Assembly (NCBI RefSeq): GCF_012641395.1
Contig: NZ_JABAIH010000004.1
Span: 310,001-374,000 of the forward strand
Direction of reading: 5' to 3'
DNA: 64,000 nucleotides
Source: Rhizobium sp. P32RR-XVIII
Lineage (GTDB): Bacteria; Pseudomonadota; Alphaproteobacteria; Rhizobiales; Rhizobiaceae
The notes under the pieces are model-generated. The model made no database searches and was not told where the DNA came from. It saw only the letters and a program-made list of their open reading frames with translations. The position numbers and the translations under genes were made by a program. Shown here piece after piece: positions 45,334 to 54,628 of this stretch; the first letter of the stretch is position 1, and the number at the start of each line of letters is the position of its first letter.

Positions 45334-46173
45334 ATGATCGAATTCGCCGCCGCCAAGGGGCCGCGCCTGATGCTTGACGAGACATCCGTGATGGATATCG
45401 GCGGATGCATCATCGAAGGCATCGACATCGCGCCGAAGCGCGCTATTCCGGACGACGGCGATCCGCGGATCGACCACTCGCTCGAAGGCTTTCTCTTCAC
45501 CTGCGGTCCGGATCACATCCGCCATCGCGAGCCGATCCCCGGCCGCACGGATGGCAAGATCTATCCGTTGCATGGGTCGGCTTCCGGCCATCCAGCAAAG
45601 GTTCTCTGGACCAAGTTCGAAAACGGTCACGCCGAGTGCCGCGCCGATATCGATATCGTCACCGTCGAAGGATTGACGCAGCGGATTGAAAGGCTGTGGC
45701 GCATCGATGGCACGACGGGCGAAGTGTCGCTGGACGACAAGATCGTCAACACCAGCGGCCAGACGGTCCCGACCCTCCTGATGTACCACATGAATACTGG
45801 GGGCAAATGGTTCGACCCAGGTACGCGGCTGGAAGGCAAGATGCTCGACGGCGGCGGTTTCCCGTGGACCTTCGGCGAAGAGCTGGGCGGCATCTTCTGT
45901 GTCGAGGCAGTGGCCAGCGAAGGCGGCTTAGCGGAGGTCCGGCTTGGCCCGATGGCGGCTGTCGGCAGCAAGACGCTGCGTGTGCGCTTCCGCACAGACA
46001 CGTTGCCCTATCTGCAGGTCTGGCGGAACCAGAAGGCGCCTGCGGACGTGCTCGGCCTCGAACCGGTTTCGCATCGCTGGGTTTCGCGTGAGGAGCTTCA
46101 GGCGGGCGGCGAGTTCAACATGCTGAAGCCAGGCGAAAGCCGGAGCTATGCGCTTCGTTTCGCGTTCATTTGA
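45334..46173 (+). CDS. DUF4432 / aldose 1-epimerase-like protein
   Basis: A 279-residue beta-sandwich protein of the galactose-mutarotase-like group: 'HSLEGFLFTCGPDHIRHREP', 'YPLHGSASGHPAKVLW', 'LTQRIERLWRIDGTTGEVSLDDKIVN', 'LLMYHMNTGGKW', 'LPYLQVWRNQKAPADVLGLEP'. DUF4432 proteins are related to aldose epimerases but their substrates are mostly unknown. The H/E residues of the mutarotase pocket ('PLHG', 'YHMN') appear conserved. An AAGGAGGAG ribosome site precedes the ATG. Confidence 0.85.
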   Translation: MIEFAAAKGPRLMLDETSVMDIGGCIIEGIDIAPKRAIPDDGDPRIDHSLEGFLFTCGPDHIRHREPIPGRTDGKIYPLHGSASGHPAKVLWTKFENGHAECRADIDIVTVEGLTQRIERLWRIDGTTGEVSLDDKIVNTSGQTVPTLLMYHMNTGGKWFDPGTRLEGKMLDGGGFPWTFGEELGGIFCVEAVASEGGLAEVRLGPMAAVGSKTLRVRFRTDTLPYLQVWRNQKAPADVLGLEPVSHRWVSREELQAGGEFNMLKPGESRSYALRFAFI

Positions 46174-46246
46174 GCGAACTGTTTTGTTGACGCTTCCGGT
46201 CTTGCGTCGTAGAGCTTCTGCCATTCATTTTGAGGAGAAACGCGCG

Positions 46247-46585
46247 ATGGACATCCGCCAGATCGACGACGAATATTCGGTATCCGGCCAGATCACGCTG
46301 GAGGATCTCGATCAGATCAAGGCGATGGGCTTCAAGTCGATCGTCTGCCATCGCCCGGACCAGGAAAGCCCGGACCAGACGCCATTTTCGGTGATCGAAG
46401 CCCGCGCCAAGGAACTGGGTCTCGAGATCGCGCAGGTGCCCGTGGGGCCGATGGGCGTCACGGAGGAAGCGGTGCGGGGCATGGTCGACGCACTCGACGA
46501 ATTTCCGCGTCCGATGCTCGGCTATTGCCGCTCCGGTGCGCGCTCCACGGCGATCTACCAGAAGACGCAGCACATTCGTAACTGA
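46247..46585 (+). CDS. TIGR01244-family phosphatase/sulfurtransferase-like protein
   Basis: A 112-residue protein with the dual-specificity phosphatase/rhodanese-like loop CRSGARS (catalytic C94) and N-terminal 'DDEYSVSGQITLEDLDQIKAMGFKSIVCHRPDQES', typical of the TIGR01244 (Blh-like) family. These are free-standing or fused to beta-lactamase-like hydrolases and linked to sulfide or biofilm functions. Here it is free-standing. The ATG at 46247 has a TGAGGAGAA site. Confidence 0.88.
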   Translation: MDIRQIDDEYSVSGQITLEDLDQIKAMGFKSIVCHRPDQESPDQTPFSVIEARAKELGLEIAQVPVGPMGVTEEAVRGMVDALDEFPRPMLGYCRSGARSTAIYQKTQHIRN

Positions 46586-46639
46586 TCTTCCGGCGCGGCT
46601 TTGCGACCGCGCCCTTCATTTCACAGTCAGGAGAATATC

Positions 46640-46984
46640 ATGAGCATCAAGCGTATCGACGTCGGCGCCCGCATGAGCGGCGCAGTCATCCACGGCAACA
46701 CCGTCTATCTCGCCGGTCAGGTCGGCGAAGGCGAGAGCGTCACCGAACAGTGCAAGTCGGCGCTCGCCGAAGTCGATCGTCTGCTCGCTGCTGCAGGTTC
46801 CAACAAGTCGAAGATCCTGCAGACGCTGATCTATCTCTCGGACATGTCCTACTTCGCCGAAATGAACGCTGCCTGGGAAGCCTGGGTCGACCCGAAGAAC
46901 ACGCCGGCCCGCGCGACGAGCGAAGCCAAGCTCGCTGCGCCGAAGTACAAGGTCGAGTTCACAGTAACTGCTGCGATCGACTAA
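46640..46984 (+). CDS. RidA family protein (enamine/imine deaminase-like)
   Basis: A 114-residue RidA/YjgF-family protein: 'GAVIHGNTVYLAGQVGEGESVTEQCKSALAEVDRLLAAAG' and 'ILQTLIYLSDMSYFAEMNAAWEAWVDPKNTPARATSEAKLA'. The arginine in 'PARATSE' matches the conserved residue that binds substrate carboxylates in RidA. Members break down reactive 2-aminoacrylate-type intermediates. The ATG at 46640 has a CAGGAG site; a terminator follows. Confidence 0.9.
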   Translation: MSIKRIDVGARMSGAVIHGNTVYLAGQVGEGESVTEQCKSALAEVDRLLAAAGSNKSKILQTLIYLSDMSYFAEMNAAWEAWVDPKNTPARATSEAKLAAPKYKVEFTVTAAID

Positions 46985-47007
46985 GCTTCACAGGATATGC
47001 CAACACG

Positions 47008-47043
47008 AAAGCCGGTGAGTTCGCTCACCGGCTTTTTGTTTGG
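47008..47043. terminator. Terminator after RidA, overlapping the end of the TPP gene
   Basis: A 12-pair perfect stem AAAGCCGGTGAG/CTCACCGGCTTT with a four-base TTCG loop, followed by TTTGTTT. Its right arm and T-run include the stop and last codons of the convergent reverse-strand gene. Confidence 0.85.
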
Positions 47044-48683
47044 GCGATCTCCGACAGCGTGCGCGTCGGCGTGATGACTTCCGGATCGAGTTTCACCTCG
47101 ATGATCGCCGGCTTGCCGCTGGCGCGGGCACGCTCGAAGGCTGGCGCGAAATCCTCCGTCGTCTCCACAGTCTCGCCGTGGCCGCCATAGGCGCGGGCAA
47201 GGGCTGCGAAATCCGGATTAGTCAGATCGGTGCCGCTCACACGGCCCGGATATTCGCGCTCCTGATGCATGCGGATGGTGCCGTAGATGCCGTTGTTGAT
47301 GACGATGGCGATGATCGGCAGCTTGTAACGGACGGCGGTCGCGAATTCCTGACCATGCATCAGAAAGCAGCCGTCGCCCGCAAAGCAGATGACCTCGCGC
47401 TCGGGAAAGAGCTGCTTGGCGGCAACGGCAGCCGGCAATCCGTAGCCCATCGAGCCTGATGTCGGCGCGGCTTGCGTATTGAACTGCCGGAAGCGATGGA
47501 AGCGGTGCAGCCAGGTGGCGTAGTTTCCTGCGCCGTTGGTAAAGATCGCATCGGCTTTCGTGTTGCCCTCGATCCATTCCATGATCGGCCCCATGTGCAC
47601 GGCACCCGGGCCAGTCCGCGGCGGTTTCGACCAGGAAAGATAGGCCTCGTGCATGCGTTCCGTCCGCTCCGACCAGCGCGGCTCGGCGGGCGCTTCGAGA
47701 TCGGCAAGTGCGGCGACGAGGTCTTGCGGCGACGCTGAGATCGCAAGGTCCGGGCGATAGACGCGGCCGAGTTCGGAGGGATCGGGATGGATGTGGACGA
47801 GCGATTGTGCCGGGTAGGGGATGTCGATCAGCGTGTAGCCCGATGATGGCATTTCCGACATGCGGCCACCGAGCAGAACCAGCAGGTCGCTTTCCTTGAT
47901 CTCTTTGGCAAGCACCGGATTGATGCCGATGCCGACGTCACCGGCATAGCCCGGATGCAGGTGATCGAAGAGCATCTGGCGGCGGAAGGAGCAGCCGACC
48001 GGCAGCTTGAATCGCGCGGCGAAGTCCTGAAAGTCGGCCACCGCATCCGCATCCCAGCGTGTTCCGCCGAGAATGACCATCGGACGCTCGGCCCGAAGCA
48101 GCCGCATATAGAAATCGTCGACCTGGCGGCGGCCGGGATGAGCTGCGACACGCGCATAAGGCCTGGCACGCGGCGCCTCCACCTCGTCACGCAACATGTC
48201 TTCGGGGAGCGTCAGAACCACCGGGCCGGGGCGACCGGAGGTGGCCGTGGCAAAGGCGCGGGTGACGAATTCAGGGATGCGTGCGGCGTCGTCGATCTCG
48301 CCGACCCATTTTGCATATTCGGTGAGCGCGCGGCGGAATTCGACCTCCTGGAAAGCCTCGCGTTCGCGGGCATCGCGTTGGACCTGGCCGATGAAGAGGA
48401 TCATCGGGATCGAATCCTGCCGAGCAATATGCAGGCCCGCCGTGGCGTTGGCGGCGCCGGGGCCGCGGGTGACCATGCAGATGCCGGGTTCGCCGGTGAG
48501 CCTCCCCCAGCAATCGGCCATCATGGCGGCCCCGCCTTCCTGGCGGCAGACGATCACTTCGATTTCGCTGTCGTAAAGGGCATCCAGCACGGCGAGGAAG
48601 CTTTCGCCGGGGACACAGGAAAGCCGTGACACGCCGTTTGCCTTAAGCGCTTCGACAATCAACTCGCCGCCGGTCTTCTTCAT
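47025..48683 (-). CDS. Thiamine pyrophosphate-dependent enzyme (acetolactate synthase-like)
   Basis: A 552-residue TPP enzyme of the acetolactate synthase/oxalyl-CoA decarboxylase superfamily. The catalytic glutamate is E49 in 'VCRQEGGAAMMADCWGR', the central FAD-type domain follows, and the C-terminal TPP fold has 'ICFAGDGCFLM...INNGIYGTI' (GDG..NN motif, about residue 430). No small regulatory subunit gene is near, so it is not a standard IlvB. It overlaps by four bases (ATGA) with a class III CoA-transferase gene upstream, which suggests that it cleaves a CoA ester, as in Frc-Oxc pairs. Exact reaction unknown. Confidence 0.88.
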   Translation of the reverse strand: MKKTGGELIVEALKANGVSRLSCVPGESFLAVLDALYDSEIEVIVCRQEGGAAMMADCWGRLTGEPGICMVTRGPGAANATAGLHIARQDSIPMILFIGQVQRDAREREAFQEVEFRRALTEYAKWVGEIDDAARIPEFVTRAFATATSGRPGPVVLTLPEDMLRDEVEAPRARPYARVAAHPGRRQVDDFYMRLLRAERPMVILGGTRWDADAVADFQDFAARFKLPVGCSFRRQMLFDHLHPGYAGDVGIGINPVLAKEIKESDLLVLLGGRMSEMPSSGYTLIDIPYPAQSLVHIHPDPSELGRVYRPDLAISASPQDLVAALADLEAPAEPRWSERTERMHEAYLSWSKPPRTGPGAVHMGPIMEWIEGNTKADAIFTNGAGNYATWLHRFHRFRQFNTQAAPTSGSMGYGLPAAVAAKQLFPEREVICFAGDGCFLMHGQEFATAVRYKLPIIAIVINNGIYGTIRMHQEREYPGRVSGTDLTNPDFAALARAYGGHGETVETTEDFAPAFERARASGKPAIIEVKLDPEVITPTRTLSEIAQTKSR

Positions 48684-49894
48684 GATGCGGGTTTCCTCTC
48701 CCTCTGTGCGCGCTCCAATTCCTCGAGTTCTGCCAGAACTTCTTCCTGATGCTCGCCGAGCCGGGGGCTCGGCCTTTCGTAACGCAAGGGCGTTTCGGAA
48801 AGCACGATAGGCGTCCTAACGCCAGGGATCACAGTTCCGGCCGCGTCTGGAAGATCCACACGTAGTTCGCGCGCCTTGATTTGCGGATCGGCGAACATTT
48901 CCTCGATCGTGTTGATTGCGCCGGCAGGCACCGCATTTGCTTCGCAGGCTTTCAGCAGGTCGGCCTTCTGCCACTTCAACGTCTCCGTCGAAACCAGACG
49001 GCGCACCTCGTCGCGGTTTGCGACGCGCGCCCTGTTGGTCGAAAAGCGCTCGTCGTCGGCCATTCTATCGATGCCGAGAATAGTGCAGAGGCGCCGAAAC
49101 TGGCCGTCATTGCCGACCGCGAGGATGAGGTAGCCATCTGCTGCCGGTACGACCTCATAGGGCGAGATGTTCGGGTGCGCGTTGCCGAGCCGGGTCGGTG
49201 CCCGGCCGGAAATCAGATAATTCATGTTCTGATTGGCGAGGACGGCGGACTGCACATCGAGCAGCGCCATGTCGACGAGTTGGCCCTCGCCGGTTTTCAG
49301 GGCGTGGATGAGGGCCGCCTCGATCGCCGAGACCGCATATATGCCTGTGAAGATGTCGGCGGTGGCAACGCCCGCCTTCATCGGCTGGCGATCCGGTTCG
49401 CCGGTGATCGACATGAAGCCGGACATGCCCTGGACGATGTAGTCGTAGCCCGCGAGATTGGCGTAGGGACCGGTCTGGCCGAAGCCGGTGATCGAGCAAT
49501 AGACGAGTTTCGGATTGACCTTGCGCAGGCTCTCGTAGTCCAGCCCATATTTCACCAGCCCGCCGAGCTTGAAATTCTCGATCAGCACGTCGGCGGTGGC
49601 GACCAGCCGGCGCACCAGCGACTGGCCTTCCTCGGTCCTGAGGTCAGCGGTGATCGAACGCTTGTTGCGGTTTGCGGAATGGTAGTAGGCGGCCGAGAGG
49701 TTTTCGCCGTCCGCTCCCTCGACGAAGGGTGGACCCCACTGACGGGTATCGTCGCCGCCTTCCGGGTTTTCGACCTTGATGACGTCTGCGCCGAGATCTG
49801 CCAGCATCTGGCCTGCCCAGGGACCTGCCAGGACGCGGGCGAGTTCGATGACCCTGATGCCTGATAGCGGCGGCTTCTTGTTACTCCCCGTCAT
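48680..49894 (-). CDS. CaiB/BaiF (class III) CoA-transferase
   Basis: A 404-residue formyl-CoA transferase-like protein: 'GIRVIELARVLAGPWAGQMLADLGADVIKVE' at the start, 'NRNKRSITADLRTEEG', 'VLIENFKLGGLVKYGLDYE', 'YCSITGFGQTGPY', and the catalytic aspartate D180 in 'GVATADIFTGIYA'. It passes CoA to a carboxylic acid via an aspartyl-CoA intermediate. Succinyl-CoA:glutarate and formyl-CoA transferases share the pattern. Its end overlaps the TPP enzyme gene; an 18-base gap separates it from the transporter upstream. Confidence 0.9.
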   Translation of the reverse strand: MTGSNKKPPLSGIRVIELARVLAGPWAGQMLADLGADVIKVENPEGGDDTRQWGPPFVEGADGENLSAAYYHSANRNKRSITADLRTEEGQSLVRRLVATADVLIENFKLGGLVKYGLDYESLRKVNPKLVYCSITGFGQTGPYANLAGYDYIVQGMSGFMSITGEPDRQPMKAGVATADIFTGIYAVSAIEAALIHALKTGEGQLVDMALLDVQSAVLANQNMNYLISGRAPTRLGNAHPNISPYEVVPAADGYLILAVGNDGQFRRLCTILGIDRMADDERFSTNRARVANRDEVRRLVSTETLKWQKADLLKACEANAVPAGAINTIEEMFADPQIKARELRVDLPDAAGTVIPGVRTPIVLSETPLRYERPSPRLGEHQEEVLAELEELERAQRERKPAS

Positions 49895-49912
49895 GTTCCT
49901 CCCGAGAACGGC

Positions 49913-50866
49913 TCACGGCGCCCGTGTGGATTCAGATGTATCGGATACCGGCCTCGATGCATAGCGCCGCTCGCGCAAGAGAATGTAGAGGCCTGAAGCG
50001 ATAATGACCAAAATGCCGAGCCATTTGATGGCATCCGGGAAATCGCCGAAGACGAGCCAGGCGAAGATCGTCGCCGAAACGATCTCGAAATACTGCAGCG
50101 GCGCGAGCGTCGAGGCTGGTGCGGAGCGATAGGCGTAGACACCGAGTATGCCTGCGATGGCGGCCATCACGCCGACACCTGCAAGGTAGAAAAGGGCGAT
50201 TGCCGAAGGCACAACCGGATCGAAGACGTCCGAGCCGGTGCCTTGGCCGATGAAGAGCAGGATGGCGCAGAACAACATGCCCCAGACACCCGTCTGAAAC
50301 TGCATCGCCCAAGGGTCTTCTCGGTGCGACAGCACGCGGGTCATCAGCGCGAAAATGGCGATGCAGAGCGCGCTGACCACCGGCAGGAGCGCCACGAACC
50401 CGACTTCCTGGAAGCTCGGCTGGATGATCAGCATCGCCCCCAGGAAGCCGACGCCGCAGGCCGTATAGCGCCGCCAGCCGATGGTCTCCTTCAGGAAGAT
50501 GCTGGAAAGGATCGTCAGGATGATCGGTTCGACGAAGAAGATCGCGATCGCATCGGCAACCGACATGTATTTCAGTGTTGCCACGAAGCTCACCATGGAA
50601 ATGGTGATGATCGCCCCGCGGATCGCATGGTAGCCGCTTTGCCGCCATGTAAAGGCCGCCCAGCTCCGCCGCAAAACGACGACCGGCAGCATGCAAAGTG
50701 CTTGAACGACAAAGCGAGCCAAGGTGATTTCCGCAGACGGAATTGTCACGATCGCCAGTTTCGCGAAGATATCGATGATCGGCGACACCAGCACCGAGAG
50801 GAACATGAGCAGCAGGCCCATCGTCACTTCGGAGGAGACATTTGTGGTCGTCGCGGCGCTGCTCAT
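49913..50866 (-). CDS. DMT-superfamily (EamA) transporter
   Basis: A 317-residue protein with ten hydrophobic segments in two EamA halves ('MGLLLMFLSVLVSPIIDIFAKLAI' first; the second half around 'VLGVYAYRSAPASTLAPLQYFEIVSATIFAWLVFGDFPD'). Such proteins often export amino acids, metabolites or drugs. It lies between the hydrolase and the CoA-transferase genes with gaps of 15 and 18 bases, so it belongs to the same operon and may export a product or import a substrate. Confidence 0.9.
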   Translation of the reverse strand: MSSAATTTNVSSEVTMGLLLMFLSVLVSPIIDIFAKLAIVTIPSAEITLARFVVQALCMLPVVVLRRSWAAFTWRQSGYHAIRGAIITISMVSFVATLKYMSVADAIAIFFVEPIILTILSSIFLKETIGWRRYTACGVGFLGAMLIIQPSFQEVGFVALLPVVSALCIAIFALMTRVLSHREDPWAMQFQTGVWGMLFCAILLFIGQGTGSDVFDPVVPSAIALFYLAGVGVMAAIAGILGVYAYRSAPASTLAPLQYFEIVSATIFAWLVFGDFPDAIKWLGILVIIASGLYILLRERRYASRPVSDTSESTRAP

Positions 50867-50881
50867 TCCAAGGTCCTTTCG

Positions 50882-51811
50882 TCAGGACCTTGCGGTTGCT
50901 TTATCGCACCAATCGGCAAAGGCGGAAATTGCAGCTTCGGCACCGATCTCATTCAAGGTTTCGTGCCGCATGTCCTGATATATCTGAGTGCTAATACGGG
51001 AGAAGCCGTGGCGTTTCAATCGGTCCGACAGCCAGATCACTGCTTTTCCGCGCTCGGTCGCCGGATCCTCGCCGCCGCCGACGAGGTGGATCGGCAGGTC
51101 TTTGGGCAACCTATCCAGATGTTGCTTCTGCGGCGCGCGGAAGGTGAGGTCGAAGATGTCGAGCCAGAGCGAAACGGAAGCATCGAAGCCGCAGAGCGGA
51201 TCGGCGATGTATTTGTCGACCTCGCTAGGGTCGCGAGAAAGCCAGTCGAATGCCGTCCGGTGGCCAGGGATGGATTTGCCCCAGGCCTCGAAGGTGAGTC
51301 TCGGTAAAAACCCGCTTGGAACGTCCGAGCCTTTCAGGGCTTTCTCGGCAAGCAGGATGGCCTGGGCCGCGCGGCCTGCAAGACCAACTGCGAAATTCGA
51401 ATTCCACACGGCAACCGCGTCGAATTTTTCGGGATGGGTTATTGCCGTGTTCAGCGCGACCAGCCCGCCCATGGAGTGGCCGAAAACGATGACCGGCAGG
51501 CCCGGATGCCGCGAGGCCGCATGATCACGCATTGCTGCGACGTCGGCGATGACGCGGTCAACACCGCCACGCCGCGCGAACTGGCCGATCGGAGCGCCGC
51601 TTGCCGCCGTTGCGCCATGGCCGCGGTGATCATGGGCGTAGACATGATAGCCGCGCGCGGCCATTGCGGCTGCAAAGCCTGCGTAACGCTTGGAATGCTC
51701 GGCCAGTCCATGCAAAATCAGCAGAATGCCGCGCGGCTGGTCATCGGCTGGCTCATGATGAAATGCGAGCGCCGTTTCAGGCGCCTCAAGCCATTGTGTC
51801 TGCAAATACAT
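50882..51811 (-). CDS. Alpha/beta hydrolase (lysophospholipase/monoacylglycerol lipase-like)
   Basis: A 309-residue serine hydrolase. The nucleophile elbow GHSMGG has S113; 'ILLILHGLAEHSKRYAGFAAAMAARGYHVYAHDHRGHG' is the hallmark of the PldB/MGLL group (oxyanion HG and DHRGHG). Acidic and histidine partners are expected near 'HLVGGGEDPATERGK' and 'YQDMRHETLNE'. No signal peptide, so it is cytoplasmic. It is the first gene of the four-gene reverse operon and is divergent from the RNase T2 gene. Confidence 0.9.
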   Translation of the reverse strand: MYLQTQWLEAPETALAFHHEPADDQPRGILLILHGLAEHSKRYAGFAAAMAARGYHVYAHDHRGHGATAASGAPIGQFARRGGVDRVIADVAAMRDHAASRHPGLPVIVFGHSMGGLVALNTAITHPEKFDAVAVWNSNFAVGLAGRAAQAILLAEKALKGSDVPSGFLPRLTFEAWGKSIPGHRTAFDWLSRDPSEVDKYIADPLCGFDASVSLWLDIFDLTFRAPQKQHLDRLPKDLPIHLVGGGEDPATERGKAVIWLSDRLKRHGFSRISTQIYQDMRHETLNEIGAEAAISAFADWCDKATARS

Positions 51812-51963
51812 TTTCTATGCTCCTGGCGGCAACAGAGCAGATCGCCCGGCAAATGCAACATGACCCATCGATTTTACGGTGCATTTCCTTGCGATTCAGG
51901 GTTGCAGACGGTTTGGCTTCATGCTTAGTTGTTCCCGTATTGTTCTTTCGTTCGGGGGTAGGG

Positions 51964-52704
51964 ATGAGCAGGGCTTTTGTGCGTTTTGCAGCGTATTTCG
52001 TGTCGTTGGTCGTTGCCGGTGCGGCGCCGGCTCAGGAAGAACAGGGGAGGACACGTTTCATTCTGGCCGCAAGCTGGCAGCCGGCATTCTGCCAGACAAA
52101 TCAGCAGAAGCCGGAATGCAGCAGCCAGACGAAGGAGCGTTTCGACGCCACGAATTTCTCGCTGCACGGTCTCTGGCCGCTGCGGCAGAACTATTGTGGC
52201 GTCTCCAAGGACGTGCAGGCGGCAGACAAGGACGGTGATTGGCAAAAGCTGCCGGAGGTCAAGCTGACGCCTGAGAATACTGCAGCGCTCGACAAGGTGA
52301 TGCCCGGAACGCAGTCGGGCCTCGAGCGCCACGAATGGACGAAGCACGGCACCTGCGCGAAGATGAGCGCCGACGACTACTTCGGCGTCGCGACCCGCCT
52401 GATCAGTGATCTGAACGGTTCGGCAGTGCGCGAGCTTTTTGCCGAAAATGTCGGCAAGACGCTCAAGGCGGATCAGATCAAGGCGGCGTTCGACAAGAGC
52501 TTCGGTGCGGGAGCGGGCGAGCGCGTCAATATGAGCTGCCGCCGCGCGGGCGGCGCACGCGTGATCAGCGAACTGACGATCGGCTTGTCGGAGGATGCGG
52601 GTTCGGCGGAGAAAGCCGGCGCGGGTCTTGCAAAACTCATTCAAAGTGCCGGCCACACCTCCTTTGGGTGCGATCAAGGCGTCGTTGACGCCGCGGGGTT
52701 CTGA
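51964..52704 (+). CDS. Ribonuclease T2 family protein, secreted
   Basis: A 246-residue protein with a signal peptide (residues 1-24, ..AAPAQEE). Both T2 active-site segments are present: FSLHGLWP with H68 and HEWTKHGTC with H123, E124, K127 and H128. Paired cysteines (C43/C52, C131, C185-type region) fit the family's disulfides. T2 enzymes cleave single-stranded RNA in the periplasm or outside, probably to salvage nucleotides. The ATG has a GGGGGTAGGG site; longer in-frame starts precede the signal peptide and are rejected. Confidence 0.92.
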   Translation: MSRAFVRFAAYFVSLVVAGAAPAQEEQGRTRFILAASWQPAFCQTNQQKPECSSQTKERFDATNFSLHGLWPLRQNYCGVSKDVQAADKDGDWQKLPEVKLTPENTAALDKVMPGTQSGLERHEWTKHGTCAKMSADDYFGVATRLISDLNGSAVRELFAENVGKTLKADQIKAAFDKSFGAGAGERVNMSCRRAGGARVISELTIGLSEDAGSAEKAGAGLAKLIQSAGHTSFGCDQGVVDAAGF

Positions 52705-52816
52705 CGGAAAAGACTGCCGTTAATGCCGAGAGAAGCCGGTTTCGGCGTTGCCCGGGCGCCGGCTTTCGCCTACATAGCGGCCACGGTTTTCAAGTTTCCG
52801 CCCGGAGCAGCGCATA

Positions 52817-54466
52817 ATGGCACGTCAGTTCATCTATCACATGGCCGGCCTCAACAAGGCCTATGGCAACAAGAAGGTGCTGGAAAACATCCACCTTTCT
52901 TTCTACCCCGATGCAAAGATCGGCATCCTCGGCCCGAACGGCGCCGGTAAGTCCACCGTGCTCAAGATAATGGCGGGCCTCGACAAGGAATGGACGGGCG
53001 AGGCTTGGATCGCCGAAGGCGCAACGCTCGGCTATCTGGCGCAGGAACCGCAGCTCGATCCGTCCAAGGACGTGATGGGCAATGTGATGGAAGGTGTCGC
53101 CGACAAGAAGGCGATCCTCGATCGCTACAACGAACTGATGATGAACTATTCCGACGAGACGGCCGAAGAGGGCGCCAAGCTGCAGGACGTCATCGACAGC
53201 CAGAACCTCTGGGACCTCGAGAGCCAGGTCGAAATGGCCATGGACGCGCTGCGCTGCCCGCCAGGCGATGCGTCGGTCGACAATCTTTCGGGCGGTGAAA
53301 AGCGCCGCGTGGCTCTCTGCCGCCTGCTGCTTGCCCAGCCGGACCTGCTGCTGCTCGACGAACCGACCAACCATCTCGACGCCGAGACGATCGCCTGGCT
53401 CGAAAAGCACCTGCGCGAATATCCGGGCGCCATCCTGATGGTCACCCACGACCGCTACTTCCTGGACAATGTCACCGGCTGGATCCTCGAACTCGACCGC
53501 GGCCGCGGCATTCCCTACGAAGGCAACTATACGGCCTATCTCCAGGCGAAGGCGAAGCGCATGGCGCAGGAAGGCCGCGAAGAAGCCTCCCGCCAGAAGG
53601 CGATCTCCCGCGAACAGGAATGGATTTCCGCCAGCCCGAAGGCGCGCCAGGCCAAGTCGAAGGCGCGGATACGCGCCTATGACGAACTTGTCGCGGCGGC
53701 CGAGGATCGCCGTCCCGGCGACGCGCAGATCATCATCCCGATCGGCGAACGCCTGGGGCAGGTGGTCATCGAGGCGGAGAACATTTCCAAGACCTATGGC
53801 GACCGCGTCCTCTTCGAAGACCTCACCTTCAAGCTGCCGCCGGGCGGCATTGTCGGCGTCATCGGCCCGAACGGCGCCGGCAAGACGACGCTGTTCCGAT
53901 TGATCACCGGCCAAGAAACGCCAGATTCCGGCAACGTCCGCATTGGCGATACCGTGCATCTCGGCTACGTCGACCAGAGCCGCGACTCGCTCGACGGCGG
54001 CAAGACCGTCTGGGAAGAGATTTCCGGCGGCAACGACATCATCAAGCTCGGCAAGTACGAGACGAATTCGCGCGCCTATTGCGGCGCCTTCAATTTCAAG
54101 GGCGGCGACCAGCAGCAGAAGGTCGGCAACCTGTCGGGTGGCCAGCGCAACCGCGTGCACCTCGCAAAGATGCTGAAGGCCGGCGGCAACGTGCTTCTGC
54201 TCGACGAGCCCACGAATGACCTCGATACGGAAACGCTGGCAGCACTTGAGGATGCGCTCGAAAACTTCGCCGGTTGCGCCGTTATCATCAGCCACGATCG
54301 TATGTTCCTCGACCGCCTGGCGACCCATATCCTCGCCTTCGAAGGCGACAGCCATGTGGAATGGTTCGAGGGCAACTTCGAGGATTACGAAAAGGACAAG
54401 ATGCGCCGCCTCGGCGTCGACTCGATCAACCCGCATCGGGTGACCTACAAGCGCCTGACGCGCTGA
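52817..54466 (+). CDS. ettA: Energy-dependent translational throttle protein EttA
   Basis: A 549-residue ABC-F protein with two ATPase domains and no membrane segments. First Walker [10 protein letters not shown] (K46), signature '[16 protein letters not shown]', Walker B '[12 protein letters not shown]'; second Walker [10 protein letters not shown], signature '[15 protein letters not shown]', Walker B '[11 protein letters not shown]'. The inter-domain linker ('[23 protein letters not shown]') and the arm in domain 1 are typical of EttA, which binds the ribosomal E site and gates the first peptide bond according to ATP/ADP. A strong terminator follows. Confidence 0.95.
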   Translation: MARQFIYHMAGLNKAYGNKKVLENIHLSFYPDAKIGILGPNGAGKSTVLKIMAGLDKEWTGEAWIAEGATLGYLAQEPQLDPSKDVMGNVMEGVADKKAILDRYNELMMNYSDETAEEGAKLQDVIDSQNLWDLESQVEMAMDALRCPPGDASVDNLSGGEKRRVALCRLLLAQPDLLLLDEPTNHLDAETIAWLEKHLREYPGAILMVTHDRYFLDNVTGWILELDRGRGIPYEGNYTAYLQAKAKRMAQEGREEASRQKAISREQEWISASPKARQAKSKARIRAYDELVAAAEDRRPGDAQIIIPIGERLGQVVIEAENISKTYGDRVLFEDLTFKLPPGGIVGVIGPNGAGKTTLFRLITGQETPDSGNVRIGDTVHLGYVDQSRDSLDGGKTVWEEISGGNDIIKLGKYETNSRAYCGAFNFKGGDQQQKVGNLSGGQRNRVHLAKMLKAGGNVLLLDEPTNDLDTETLAALEDALENFAGCAVIISHDRMFLDRLATHILAFEGDSHVEWFEGNFEDYEKDKMRRLGVDSINPHRVTYKRLTR

Positions 54467-54486
54467 TCTCTCTCCGTTTGATATCG

Positions 54487-54514
54487 AAAGCCCCGGCAGA
54501 AGCCGGGGCTTTTT
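54487..54514 (+). terminator. Terminator after ettA
   Basis: An 11-pair stem AAAGCCCCGGC/GCCGGGGCTTT with an AGAA loop and a following TTTTTC run. Confidence 0.88.
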
Positions 54515-54592
54515 CATTTTCAGCCGGGTCGTTTTTGGAGTAGCGAATTTCGTGAACAGAGCGGATTCCTGCTTGCCAGCCCTTCGCAAATC

Positions 54593-54612
54593 ACATAAAG
54601 ATATCTTTATAT
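54593..54612. promoter_or_regulatory. SahR-type operator upstream of the ArsR-methyltransferase-metF operon
   Basis: ACATAAAGATATCTTTATAT contains the perfect 16-base palindrome ATAAAGATATCTTTAT (54595-54610), 17 bases before the regulator start. The box upstream of metH matches 15 of 16 core bases. Confidence 0.7.
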
Positions 54613-54628
54613 CTTGATTGGGTCGACT

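Noticed and set aside
47025..48683. Assignment of the TPP enzyme as oxalyl-CoA decarboxylase (oxc)
   Set aside because: The neighbouring CoA-transferase invites it, but the N-terminal pattern is closer to acetolactate synthase-like proteins, so only the superfamily is given.
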